From Chara braunii (Eukaryota > Streptophyta > Charophyceae > Charales > Characeae): a stretch of DNA of 64,000 nucleotides. Position 1 is the first letter of the stretch; each line of letters opens with the position of its first letter. The stretch covers positions 2,094,388-2,158,387 of the forward strand of contig BFEA01000010.1 in NCBI GenBank assembly GCA_003427395.1. Direction: 5' to 3'. This document shows, one piece after another, positions 41,690-52,262 of the stretch. The notes under the pieces were generated by a model. It searched no databases and was not told the origin of the DNA. It saw only the letters and a list, made by a program, of their open reading frames with translations. Position numbers and translations under genes: made by a program.

Positions 41690-42910
41690 TTTCTACGTGC
41701 GAATGAGTCTGAATCAGCTCGCACTTGTACCCTCAGTTTCGAAATCGAAATATTCATTTCAAGTGCGAATTTATTCACTCTTGAACCAACCAGCCCCCTA
41801 AATTTCTTATTATATAGTCGATAAGTCAGAATTAACTCGCACTTGTACTCCCAGTCTCGAAATCGAAACACTTGAGCAGTAAAGTTGCGCCTCTTCTCGG
41901 CCTAAAAAAAGAAGAAGTCATTTTCTATTTGCGAACCAGGAAGGTAATTTTTTATTATACGACGAAATTGAAATGCTCGTTTGAAGTGCCGAGTTTATTC
42001 GCACTTGAGCCAACCATGCCCTTAAATTTCTTGTTGTTTGGTGGATAAAACCGAATTAACTTGCACTTGTACTCTCGATCTTGAAATCGGAAAACTAGAG
42101 TAAACTCGCGCTTCTTCTCGGCGAAAAAAAATTGTAGTTTTTTTCTATGTGCGAATATATTCGCTCTTGAACCAACCAGGAACCTAATTTTTCACTGTAT
42201 GGTGAATAAGTCCGAATGTACTCGCACTTTTCATGATCTTCGTGCTACGCCTTCAATGTGCGAGTATATATTTTTTTGGACCAACCACGAATCTATTTCC
42301 AACTGTATAGGGCATAAGTCCAAGTCAGCTCTCAGTTGTGGTCGCCCCTCAATGAGACGCACTTTTCTATGTGCGAATTTATTCTCTCTTGGACCATCCA
42401 GGAACCTTATTTCTTACTGTATGGTGAATAAGTCCGAATCAACTCGCACTGTACTCTCGCCTGCCCCTTATTTATGTGGGATAAAAAGTGCGAGTTCACT
42501 CGGACTTATCCAAACCACTTGCAAATTAAACTAACTATCAAGAAGAGCAGTCCTTCAACCAGCACAAGAGAACGAGTGGGAGAGGAGTCGGACTTGAGTC
42601 TCTTTGACCATCTAGGAACCTTATTTCTAACTGTACGGTGATTAAGTCCGAATCAACTCGCACTTGTACTCTCGCCTGGATACAAGTACGCCCCTTAGTC
42701 TATGTGGGAGAAAAAATGCGAGTTCACTCGTACTTATCCAAACCACGTGCACATTAAACTAACTATCAGGAAGAGCAGTCCTTCAACCAGCACAAGAGAA
42801 TGAGTGGGAGAGGAGTCGGACTTGAGATACCACTTGACCTTCAAATCAGGGTCTGGAAGTGCCACAACGTCCTTGGTTGGTAAAAGAGCGAATAAACTCG
42901 CACATACATG
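41690..42910. repeat. second palindrome array, upstream of copy 2
   Basis: Palindromes at 41,761, 41,823, 42,208, 42,430, 42,486, 42,644 and 42,714, plus degenerate ones near 41,702, 42,147 and 42,890. They are set in loosely repeated ~160-230-bp units that share CCAACCAGGAACC and GTATGGTGAATAAG. The array ends about 0.3 kb before the large gene of copy 2. Confidence 0.75.
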
Positions 42911-43220
42911 GATTACAGGAGCCCGAGAAAACAAAATGGATTCAAATACTCTTGTTCCATTGTTTTGTGATAAATATTAGAAATGCGATTTTACTCCCTC
43001 TTCTTTATTTTCCTGACCTCGTTATACATTGACGTGATTTTCTTGTTGTACAGTTTTCGTGTGAATCGTCTCTTCAAATGGGTGTCCAAACCGTCCCCTA
43101 TGTCACGCCACCACCACTGTCACGACAACGTGGAGAAGACGATGTTCGAGAACGTAGTTCTTATGACAGCAGCCCGGAAGCTCCGTCTGAACGGCCTTGC
43201 AATTTGAAAGGGAGTTCTCG

Positions 43221-46200
43221 ATGTTGACCCCGACGAATCATTCAGGCTCCTCTACGACGTTCAGTCGGCATTTTGTTCGCTTTACCGACGTTCCCGGTGG
43301 TTAGCGCGTATCTACAGCGCTAATCCCCGATAGTGACAGTAATCAGGATATGGAGACGTTTCCTGGTGGATTGATGTTCGTGGACCCAATTTTTTGTGGT
43401 GTGTCCGATACGATTGGATCAGATATCGTGCGGACAACGGGTAGACTGTGTGAAAGCATTGAAGTTACCCAACCCTAGCATTTGACTACAGTCGCTCGTT
43501 GGTGGATACAGACTTCTGCGGTATGCCTGATAGAAATGGATCTGATCGGGAACAGTGTGGCACGTCCGATAGAAACACGTATGATCAGGAACAGGCAACG
43601 GAACGTTCGTGTGAAAGTGCAGAGATAGGTAAGAGAATTGCATGTGAAGCCGGAAAAATTGACTCGTGGAAGAATACAGTCACATGTGCAATGGAAAATT
43701 GGTAGATTGGTTTTGTAGACACAAATTTCTACAGTTTATCTAAGTTCTCCCAATCTGATTTGCCAAGGACCGCTCCCACAGACAGATCTGAATTCATAGA
43801 AACAGCGCATCGGTCCCCGACAAAAACTCACCCTGGAACTCCCGAAGCAGTCCTTCAGGTTTTGTCTCATCCCCTACCTGGAGAAAGGAGAAGATATAAT
43901 CGGAAAACTAGGCCGGTTAGCAGGTCAGAACATTCGAAGAGGGCCAAATGTCGATTGAATGAAACTAACATCGCGCTCGTCCCAACGCACAAATGTTGTA
44001 AGAAAAAGTGTCTTCGGGTCTTGACCATTGACGATATCAAACTGGTGCACGAAGCTTATTACGAAATGTCCCTCGAAAGGAGGATCGAGTGGTGGATGCA
44101 AACCCTTCACAATTTCACTATCCTCGACGATGGTCTGGAAAGAGTCGAACCAGTGCACTGCAAACGCTGTGTGTGCATCGCTGGTTGGTATAAAATAATA
44201 GGGATATGCCGAAACACATTTCGTCGTTATAGCAAGTGCAAGTCAGACGGGGTCGCCCGTGGCCGGCATGGTCGATGGGGATTGTTGAACCCGAGACCGG
44301 AGTATGTGAGCATGCTGGCTTCTGTGACAAGGTTTGTGGAAGAACATGGAGATGCTATGCCTAACGAAATGGTTGTGAGGGGAACCTCACAAAGACCTAA
44401 AGTTAGGCTCCCTGCTTATTTTACGAAGTTCTTTGTCTACGAGTCCATCAAGGCGGACATGGAAGCGGCGGGTCAGACCGTCGTTTCGGAACAAGTCTTT
44501 TACTCCATATGGAGGAAGTACTTGTGGCATGCCGACCTTGCCAAATCCAACTCGTTCACAAAGTTTAGCGAGTGCGTCCGCCTTAGACATGCCAGAGATA
44601 ACGCCCGTCGCCTTCGTGACCGTAAGGATTTTGACGAAAGGCACCGTAAACACCAACTAGATCAGGTCGCTTACCGTGCGAATTACGCTGATTGGAAACT
44701 TCGTTCCATTTTGAACCCCGCAGAATACCTTTGTCTTATAGTGGATGGAATGGATCAGAAAAAAACAACCATTCCTCACATTGGCATGTATAATTACTCC
44801 GAGGATCATCGACACGACATGATGATGAAAACGAACCTAACCGCAGTTGTAGCTCACGGCAGGAAACCGTCCATTTATGTTTACACGTATTTGCCTTTCT
44901 ATGCGCACGGTTCTGATGGTACCATGACGTGCATTGTGCGGACTCTATGTGAGTTGCAGGCGTCGGGACAGAAATGGCCACGCCACTTCCGAATCCAGAC
45001 GGACAATTGCTGGAGGGAAAACAAAAACCAATACCTTATGTGTTTGGCCTCTCTTCTGGTGACATTCGGGATTTTCGAAGATGTTGAAGTGCAGTTCATG
45101 CTCGTTGGCCACATTCATACCGACATAGACGCGACTTTTAGTGTTTTCTCGAAAAAGTTGAAGGACAACGATACTTACACCATGAAGCAGTTGTTCTCGC
45201 TTATCGAGTCGTCGCCCAAGATACCACCGAAGTTCACCGAGCTCGATCACATTGCCGATTGGCGCCGGGTAGTGGATCGATACGTCGACAAAAGCATCAT
45301 CGGCGTGTTGAAACCGCATCTCTTCAAATTCTTCATATTCTCGTCATAGTGTACAAAAAGTACTGCACCAATGCGGAATGGATGCCGGAAGGCAGACCAG
45401 TTCACTGGTTCCTGGTTGTCGATGGAGAGTATGCAGGCCCTACCTCCCCTCCACAACCATGTGTTATTCCCTATGTCGTTAAAGAGGATTTTCGGATAGC
45501 TCGTGACAGTGTCCAAAAATTCCTGGACGTCCTCGAACAGCATAGACACATGTGGCAAACATATAGGAAGCAGGAGGTCGACAAGTGGAAGGATGCTTTG
45601 TCTTACTGGAAAGCCATCTTCGTCGAGGTGGACGATATGATCCAAGAGCAAAAGAAGAAGGAGACGGGAGAGGGTGAGGAAGAGGATGTCATCGGGGCGG
45701 ACGAGCCCGAGATCTACCCTAACGTCTTCTGGCCACAATCAGTCCGAACTGTGGAGGATGTTCAAGAAACCGACCCTCCTTCGCCAGAGGTTTCGCTTAT
45801 ATATGTAGGACCGAGGGCGGGCCGTCCAAAAGTGGACTTCGACCCTCGGCGTCATATAAACAAAGATGATTTTGTGATTGTTAGGCCACCCGATGAGGAA
45901 TTGTCTCAAGGTGTCCCATTTTGGGTTGGTAGAGCACAGTCTAAGGTTGTGGACGACCGCTCCTCTCCTCATTTCGGTTGTTTATGTATACAGTGGTGGG
46001 TGCCTACAGGTCGCTCGTCCGATCTTCGCGAGAGGTACTCTGGCGCTTGGACGAAGAGGTGGAAACTTTCCACTTCAGACGAGGAACAATGGCAACGTGC
46101 CGAAACCGTGGCTTATTCCTGGAGAAGACCCTTCCGCAAAGGAACGGATGAAAGCAAATTTGTGAGAGGCCTTACGATACCGACATCCGTCTGCGAGAAA

Positions 46201-46257
46201 GCACTTGTGGCCTTGGGGGATGGCTGTCTTTCTGGTCCGTCCGACGTGCCCATTTAG
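43221..46257 (+). pseudogene. DUF7869-like / transposase-like protein, copy 2
   Basis: The longest coding stretch in the window: 43,742-45,349 is open for about 535 codons. It holds the basic segment (RRRYNRKTR), HKCCKKKCLRVL and CKRCVC cysteine clusters (possible zinc binding), YFTKFFVYESIKAD, LIVDGMDQKKT (Asp codon 44,744), RIQTDNCWRENKN (Asp codon 45,002) and GHIHTDIDATFS (about 45,106-45,141). The spacing and motifs suggest an RNase H-like catalytic core; DUF7869 is the closest family I can name. After a 10-base deletion near 45,333 the frame continues (45,340-46,257) with a Glu/Lys-rich coiled region and a BAH-like end (DDFVIVRPPDEE, FGCLCIQWW). TAG at 43,703 and small indels before 43,499 break the N-terminus. 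Copy 1 lacks these particular lesions. Confidence 0.75.
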
Positions 46258-46259
46258 TG

Positions 46260-46281
46260 AAATGCGAACTGATTCGGATTT
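46260..46281. repeat. palindrome after the large gene, copy 2
   Basis: AAATGCGA-ACTGAT-TCGGATTT, three bases after the stop; it corresponds to 9,636-9,657. Confidence 0.75.
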
Positions 46282-46319
46282 GTTAGCTACGAACTCCGCA
46301 AAGATAATGACGAGACGTT

Positions 46320-46341
46320 AACTGCGAACTGATTCTTATTT
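46320..46341. repeat. palindrome before U1, copy 2
   Basis: AACTGCGA-ACTGAT-TCTTATTT, immediately upstream of the AG (46,352-46,353) that precedes the U1 ATG. Confidence 0.6.
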
Positions 46342-46354
46342 CTTGTCTTGTAGG

Positions 46355-47222
46355 ATGGATGACGACAGCGCATCATCGTCCTACGAAACCTTGTCGTACG
46401 TGAGCAAGTATTCCTTTTCGATCGAGAATGTGGACAGGGATCTTATCATCGTGAACAAAATATTTGGGCACGAGGAACGGTCAGTCTTGACAACAATTAT
46501 CTGCATGTCGAAGCTGGAGTCGTCCTCGACGGTTATATTGAACCCGAAACTCGTGTTGTTGATAGACAAACTTCAATAATTCTCGATAGGGTCAAATATG
46601 TGGTACCTCTACTGGAGTTCAGAAGAAGTCCAACTTTGGGAAGTGCTATCAAGTAAGGAAGAAAACCTCGATGTCGAAGATATGGTAGATTTGTGGGACT
46701 CACTGCGCTTAGAACAAGACTGGGATTGAATGGACGACCAACATGCTAAACTTTGCGCTTGGTACTGCATCGGGAAGCCACTGTTGCGTTCCCCTGTGAT
46801 CATAGACTACCATGGCCGAGCTCGTTTGTTCAACCGTGGCACCCCTGTACTAACTCTTTTCACGGCGGCCAAGCTTGATGGTAAGCGAATGAGAGTTTTC
46901 TTCCTTGTGAGGGAAGACTTTCGCGAGCTCACGTCCGAGGGTGCTCTGAAGCGCTTCCGTGATCGATTCGAAATTAGATCCTTCGCTCGCAAAAGAATTG
47001 AATCTAAGGGTTGACTGTTTGGTGCATGCCCAACTTCACTTCCTTTTCGGATTGTGTGAGGAGATATTATTCACGTTGGAACACAATGACAACTACAATG
47101 ACTACACTCTACGAAAAGTTTCGCATCACCATTCGGGTGTCCAAACATTGGAATTCGTAGGTGGTAGGCGGAGACAAATCTACGACTGTCCTTACTGTAA
47201 CGATGGACACCAGTCGCCCTGA
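46355..47222 (+). pseudogene. small-gene family member U1, copy 2
   Basis: Counterpart of 9,731-10,599. It shows the MDDDSASSSYE start, DLIIVNK, then (after a one-base deletion near 46,468) the NFWYLYW-type block. The second block KLCAWYCIGKP, VIIDYHGRARLFNR and LFTAAKLDGKRM is followed by the full FRELTSEGALKRF segment deleted in copy 1, then LRVDCLVHAQLHFLF and YDCPYCNDGH at the end. TGA at 46,727 interrupts where copy 1 has a cysteine codon, and a further small indel lies near 46,985. The terminal CxxC...H motif is intact here and degraded in copy 1. Confidence 0.7.
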
Positions 47223-47898
47223 CCTGCTATGTGAGCCTTCGTATTTTGAGATTTCCACAACTCCGAGTTAGTTCGCACTTTGTTGCTGTACTCATAGGAA
47301 AACCTCGTTGTTCATCGACTTCCGTGCTGTTCACATTAGTCTTAGTTAACTCGTCATTGTTGTCACTGTTTCCACCCTGCGGCTCTGCTATTTTCGCTTC
47401 TCCTGTCCGTCGCACAATTGGAAGTACGGACACCCTGTAACGAAGTGCGAATCTATTCCCAGTTATCGGATCCCCAGTAGGCCGTTTCTCCAAACCGGAT
47501 TCCCGACCTCGCAATCACGTCGTTATTGTCATGTGCAGTGCTCACCCTCATTTCCTATACTTTATATGTCCCTTTCGACATAGTCCCCCCTGCATGTGTC
47601 GCGTGCTTCACGCACTCGCATCATCCTTGCACAATTGGGAGTGGGAGTATACTCGCAGTTTTCACTTCTCTTGTACCTTCCACAATAGGAAATATGGGCA
47701 CCCTGTCACGAAGTGTGAATACATTCTCAGTTATCAGACCCCGAGTAGGCCGTTCCGTTGCTCCTTTCAATACATGTGTGTGACTTCGCTTCATTATGAA
47801 CTGGCGTAAGTGGGCGTATACTCGCAGTTGCCATTCCTGCCAGACTCCGTGGACGTCATCGCTAACATGCTAACTCGTGCTTCCGCACGTAATGCAGG
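47223..47898. other. U1-U3 spacer with U2 deleted
   Basis: Matches copy 1 spacer up to about 11,213 and then continues with sequence matching copy 1 from about 12,215, so the ~1-kb U2 segment is missing. Palindromes at 47,259-47,280, 47,443-47,464 and 47,808-47,829 remain. Confidence 0.65.
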
Positions 47899-48783
47899 TC
47901 GAACTCCAACCAGACCTCGGCCCTCGCAAGCGCTTCTAGCTCGTCTCACGACGGCGTCTCGCCAGACCGGATTCCCAATCTCGGTCTCTTCATTTTGGAC
48001 AAGAATATATGGGAGTATGAGCGAGTGAACTGTTCACGACGATATTTGAACATCGAGTCGGATGTTGCGTCGGATGGGCAAGTTCCCGTGATATCGAGGA
48101 TGGGCGCCACCGCCGATGACCTTGTGGTCGATGGAGATATGGGTTGGAACTTCTGGTACCTGTACTCCTTGGAAGACGAAATTGATGTAGAGCCCCTCGG
48201 CGAGGAGGGAGATCCAGAACCTGTCACTCCTGAAGAGATGACGGACGCGTGGCGCGTCGTCTGTGCAAAGCAGAGTTGGTCAGACGCAGATAGGAGGCAA
48301 GTAAAGCTTTGTGCCTGGTTTTGCCTGGGACAACTGGTTGTGCCTGCGCCGGTCATCATAGATTATTACAGTCGTCTTCGGGTATTCAACCGTTATACGA
48401 CGGTTGTGACGCTGTTCACGGCCGTGAAGGTTGACGGTCGAAACATAAGAGCGCTTTTCATTGCAAGGGAGGAGTTCCGAGGAGTCACCCTCAATTCTGT
48501 GCAAGCGTTTCGCAACCCCACGGTCGAGGGTGCGCTCAGACGCTTCAGAGATCGGTTATCGTACAATGCGGCATTAAGGAAGGAGATCAACTTCAGAGTC
48601 GACTGTTTGGTGCACTCTCAGTTGCACTACCTTTTCGATAACTGTGACGAGATTTCATGGAAAGTGGAAGATAGGGACCGCAACTTAGAGGCTGTTTTTC
48701 AAGAGGAGGAATACCGTCTCTCGACGACCCATGATGTGTACGACTGTCCGTACTGTCGCAACGGACATCCTGAATATGTGTAA
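47899..48783 (+). CDS. small-gene family member U3, copy 2 (open, start codon lost)
   Basis: The best-preserved member: 294 sense codons open to TAA 48,781-48,783, but the ATG found in copy 1 has become TCG, so translation would need another start (an in-frame TTG stands at 47,995). Layout: Ser-rich leader; LFILDKNIWEYERV, YLNIESDVASDGQV and WNFWYLYSLEDE; acidic linker (LGEEGDPEP); KLCAWFCLGQ, VIIDYYSRLRVFNR, TTVVTLFTAVKVDGRNI and FIAREEFRGVTL; ALRRFRDRL; FRVDCLVHSQLHYLFDNCDEISW; VYDCPYCRNGHPEYV, a zinc-knuckle-like tail. No signal peptide or membrane segment. Function unknown. The preceding AG and branch-like CTAAC (about 47,860) match the family pattern. Confidence 0.65.
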   Translation, partial: SNSNQTSALASASSSSHDGVSPDRIPNLGLFILDKNIWEYERVNCSRRYLNIESDVASDGQVPVISRMGATADDLVVDGDMGWNFWYLYSLEDEIDVEPLGEEGDPEPVTPEEMTDAWRVVCAKQSWSDADRRQVKLCAWFCLGQLVVPAPVIIDYYSRLRVFNRYTTVVTLFTAVKVDGRNIRALFIAREEFRGVTLNSVQAFRNPTVEGALRRFRDRLSYNAALRKEINFRVDCLVHSQLHYLFDNCDEISWKVEDRDRNLEAVFQEEEYRLSTTHDVYDCPYCRNGHPEYV

Positions 48784-48888
48784 GGAAAGTGATCCTCAAT
48801 AGGAGAGTAGTCTGACCGTTCCACATGAATGACGTGTTGGAAATAAGTCAAGATTAAGCGGCGGTTGCAGGACTTGCGCTCGCTTGCG

Positions 48889-48910
48889 AAGTGCGAATTT
48901 ATTCTCACTT
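48889..48910. repeat. palindrome after U3, copy 2
   Basis: AAGTGCGA-ATTTAT-TCTCACTT; corresponds to 13,648 and 13,892 in copy 1. A weaker site follows at 48,985-49,006. Confidence 0.7.
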
Positions 48911-49125
48911 ATCAAACCACATGAATGACGTGTAGAAAATAAGTCGAGATTAAAAGGCGGTTATAGAACTTCCGCTCTCTTGCGAAGAGCGAACAAATTC
49001 TCAGTTATCGAACCATTTCGTGCACATCAAGATCCTGTATTTGTTGCTTATGCACTCGGTTATTTTTTATGCACTCGGGAGAATTGCAACTGGCGCGCTT
49101 CCTTGCATTTCTCCGCTGATGTAGA

Positions 49126-50026
49126 ATGGATATCGGTACTTCGTCGCAGAGTACGAACTCCTCAGCGCCGGACACCGATTTGATCATTTTGTCAAAGAAC
49201 ATTTTGGAAGACATTGGGCGTTGTGTTGTGGACCGTGACTACCTGCACCTCGAAAATGATGTTGCCCCAGATGGGGAAATCCCTTCATGGCAAAGTACGG
49301 AAGACGGACCCCTTCAGATTTGTTGTGATACACGGTCGAACTTTTGGTACCTCTACACACTGATGAAGGATGTACAGGCATGCCCTATCGGGTTGGAGTA
49401 ACTTCTGAAGAGGGAACCATTCGAAGAGGAACCCGTCCAAACTTCTGAGATGGTGGAAGCATGGCACATTCTATGTGAGAAACTAAAGTGGACGTCGTTG
49501 GACAAGTTGCATCAAAAATTTTGTGCCTGGTTTTGCCTCGGGAGACCGACGAAGTCGGCGCTGGTAATCATAGACTACTTCGGTCGAGTGAGGGTGTGTA
49601 ATCGTGGCACCACCGTGGTGACGCTCTTCACTGCCATGAAGGTGGGCGGTCGAAGAATAAGACCTCTTTTCCTAGCAAGGGAGGAATTTCACGGTGTCAA
49701 ACTCTCTTCTTTTCAAGTGTTTCACACATCCGGCCCTAGTGGTTCCTTTGCGCGGTTCAAAAAAAGGTTAGCCATAGATCATGCACTCAAAGATGAGCTA
49801 GATTTGAGGGTTGACTGCTAAATGCACCAACAACTTAACTATCTCTTTGGATAGCTGCGACGAAATAAATTTCACAGTCGAACATAGGGACAACGAATTG
49901 CGATTTGTTTACTGTCGTCTGGATTATTCAACCTCCGGACCTCAGGATGTGATACTGCGCAACGGGAAGACGAGATATGTGTGCGACTTCCCTTACTTCA
50001 ATGCTGGACATCTACATCTTCACTAA
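49126..50026 (+). pseudogene. small-gene family member U4, copy 2
   Basis: MDIGTSSQSTNSS start one base after AG (49,123-49,124). Blocks: LIILSKNILEDIG, YLHLENDVAPDGEI, NFWYLYTLM; KFCAWFCLGRP, VIIDYFGRVRVCNRG, VVTLFTAMKVGGRRI, FLAREEFHGVKL; then LRVDC ends at TAA (49,819) where copy 1 continues with the LVYQQLHYLF segment. A TAA at 49,399 sits where copy 1 has TCA. The final frame (49,855-50,026) ends CDFPYFNAGH, so both zinc-knuckle cysteines except the first are replaced. Copy 1 carries a different set of lesions. Confidence 0.7.
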
Positions 50027-50074
50027 CGGCGTTAGACTCGCACTATGCTTACATCCCTTTGAATTTCTTTGAAT

Positions 50075-50501
50075 GTTACCACATCGGAGAACATTTGTGG
50101 TTTAGAGTGGTTTGGCAACACTTGGATTCCCAGATACCGCTACCTTCTGGTTGCCGATGATGATGACAGTCCGCTGTTCTACGGAGAGAAGATGGTGACA
50201 GTCCGCCGTTCTGGGAGACCGTTACGCGTTCCAAATCCATAACTCGAGCAATTTGAATGAAATTTTAAGAGATATACTCGTGCGCGCCTTGCCAAATATC
50301 GAAGCATATCTTCAGGCCCGAATTCGAACCAAATCCTTTTAGTCGACTTCGACATTAATGAGCGTGACGACGACGATCGTGGCAGGCTTCTCGAAGACTG
50401 TACATGCTGCTACCATGGAGATCGTACTAACTCTTTTCACGCGACGCATGATACGAAGATAGTCATCGTCTCAGGATATCCGGATTCCATATGCGAATAG
50501 A
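50075..50501 (+). pseudogene. remnant of U5, copy 2
   Basis: Shattered counterpart of 15,325-16,083. Short recognisable pieces are RYRYLL-type, DDDSPLF, NLNEILRDIL and ECTCCYHGD-type, separated by large deletions and frame changes. The terminal palindrome is kept at 50,489-50,510. Confidence 0.7.
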
Positions 50502-50510
50502 CTCGCATTT

Positions 50511-51711
50511 ACCATCTTGCAATAGGTCTGGCTATATCCAAGCGCTTCTGTGTGGGACTTGTGTAGGCAGGTGAACATCGTGTCGGGCTTGGATGAGCTT
50601 TTGTCTAATGTAGGACTTCAACACGAATCAGCATTTGTGTAGGTCTTCGACTTGAATCAACTTTTGTGTAGGACTTCCGTTGAACTTGTGTTCGACATGT
50701 TTGTATTAAATTTTGAGGTAGGGTTTGTTTCAAGTGTAATGTAGGACTTTTCGGCTTGTGTTGGACTTCGGTTGAGCTTGTGTTCGACATGACCGTAGTA
50801 TGTAGAGCCTGTGTTCGACGGCTCGTGGTTTTGGCGACGAGGGTGTGTCATATAGACTTTTCGGAAGCGTCTTGTGTAGATGAGGGCATGTCATGTAGAC
50901 TGTTCGACGTGGGCTTGAATGATTTTTGGAAAGCCTACATGTACCTTAGAACGTATCCTTCAATGATTTTTGGAAAGGCTTCATGTACTTTGTGATTTTT
51001 GGAAAGCCTCTGTGTACTTTGCAATGTGGGATTGAATGTTCTCTTGCATTGAATGATTTCTGGAAACGCCTCTGTGTACTTTGCAATTTGCGATTGAATG
51101 ATTTTCTTGCATTGAATGATTTATGAAAATTCTCCATGTGGTGTACAACTTGACCTTTAGAAAAACACTAGGCAACTTGCAGGTGTCTCCATCTCGATGT
51201 TTGCGATGACAAGAGTTAATTATATGAATGGATGTTATGTATCTTGTCCATGCAAAGATTTGATGACTCGCACTTGTGGTGTGCGCACTTGTGGTATGAA
51301 CCCCGAGCAATCTACTTAAGTAAGAGTTCACTCGCACTTTGCTTCAACTTAACCTTTGAAAAAACAACAGGCAACTTGCAAGTGTTGCCCTCTCTCCATC
51401 CCTCTGACTTTCATAATAGTGATGTTGCAAGTGTTTCGATCTCTAATCTTCATGTCATGGCATGCATTTCGATGAAAAGATGATTATGTCAAGGAGGGGA
51501 TCTTTGTTTGCGATGACAAGACTGAATGATATAAATCGATGTTATGGATTTGTCCATGCAAACGTCCACATTAAATCACCACGCCTATGGTGTGCGCACC
51601 TAACTCTCCATCTAAGTGCGAGTTCACTCGCACTTGTTGTGTGAACCCCAAGTAATCCACTTAAGTGAGAGTTCACTCGCACTTCGCTTATATGCCATTC
51701 AACAGAAACGA
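50511..51711. repeat. non-coding tail of the element, copy 2
   Basis: Matches 16,094-17,535. Contains palindromes at 51,318-51,339, 51,614-51,635 (perfect) and 51,663-51,684. No gene seen. Confidence 0.65.
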
Positions 51712-51857
51712 CCACCAACCTAGCCCCAGTTGCGACTGAGCAACAAAGACTGTCCAAAAACTGATAACATGGGGGGCCTGGAGTTCAATTCTGTTTGTGG
51801 AATGCGAAACTCTGCTCGAAACAGATCCTGGTCCAACAGGAACGCCACCACAGACCT
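51712..51857. repeat. single unit of the 145-bp satellite
   Basis: One unit, where copy 1 has nine. Confidence 0.85.
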
Positions 51858-52262
51858 CGAACGATTTGTTTTTGCACTGACTCCAAACAATTCGACTAAA
51901 AAGATTGCACATTTTTATGTAATCATTTGTTGGATATTCACAAATCCCGATGTTAAACGTGTTGTAGCTAGTTTAGCTTAGATAGGCATGTACCATCAGT
52001 GGGAGTTAGGAATGGAGAAAATGTCATTTGATTAGGAGGAAAAAAGGCAGTTACACGAACACATCGCGCAGAGCTGCATGCTCGTGTGGTTGTGCAGTGT
52101 GTGTACTTGAAAGCATGTACAAACCTTGTGAATATTCAGTTAGGGACGTGACGAATGGGTGTAGGCTTCACCAGGGGAGTTATCATTTGCCAACTTTATT
52201 TATGAGTGTCTACATGTCTGTATGTATCGTTTAATATATGTGTGTGATGTGTAGGGTGCATA
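51858..52262. other. no gene seen
   Basis: AT-rich interval between the end of copy 2 and the orphan gene. Confidence 0.4.

Larger units (their letters stand above)
43144..51860 (+). mobile_element. multigene element, copy 2 (better preserved)
   Basis: Direct repeat of 6,477-~18,000, with gene order large gene, U1, U3, U4, U5 remnant, tail, one satellite unit. It differs by loss of U2 and by a reduced 145-bp satellite. The two copies carry different inactivating changes, so they decayed independently after duplication. Boundaries are set by the ends of similarity to copy 1; no target duplication was recognised. Confidence 0.7.
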
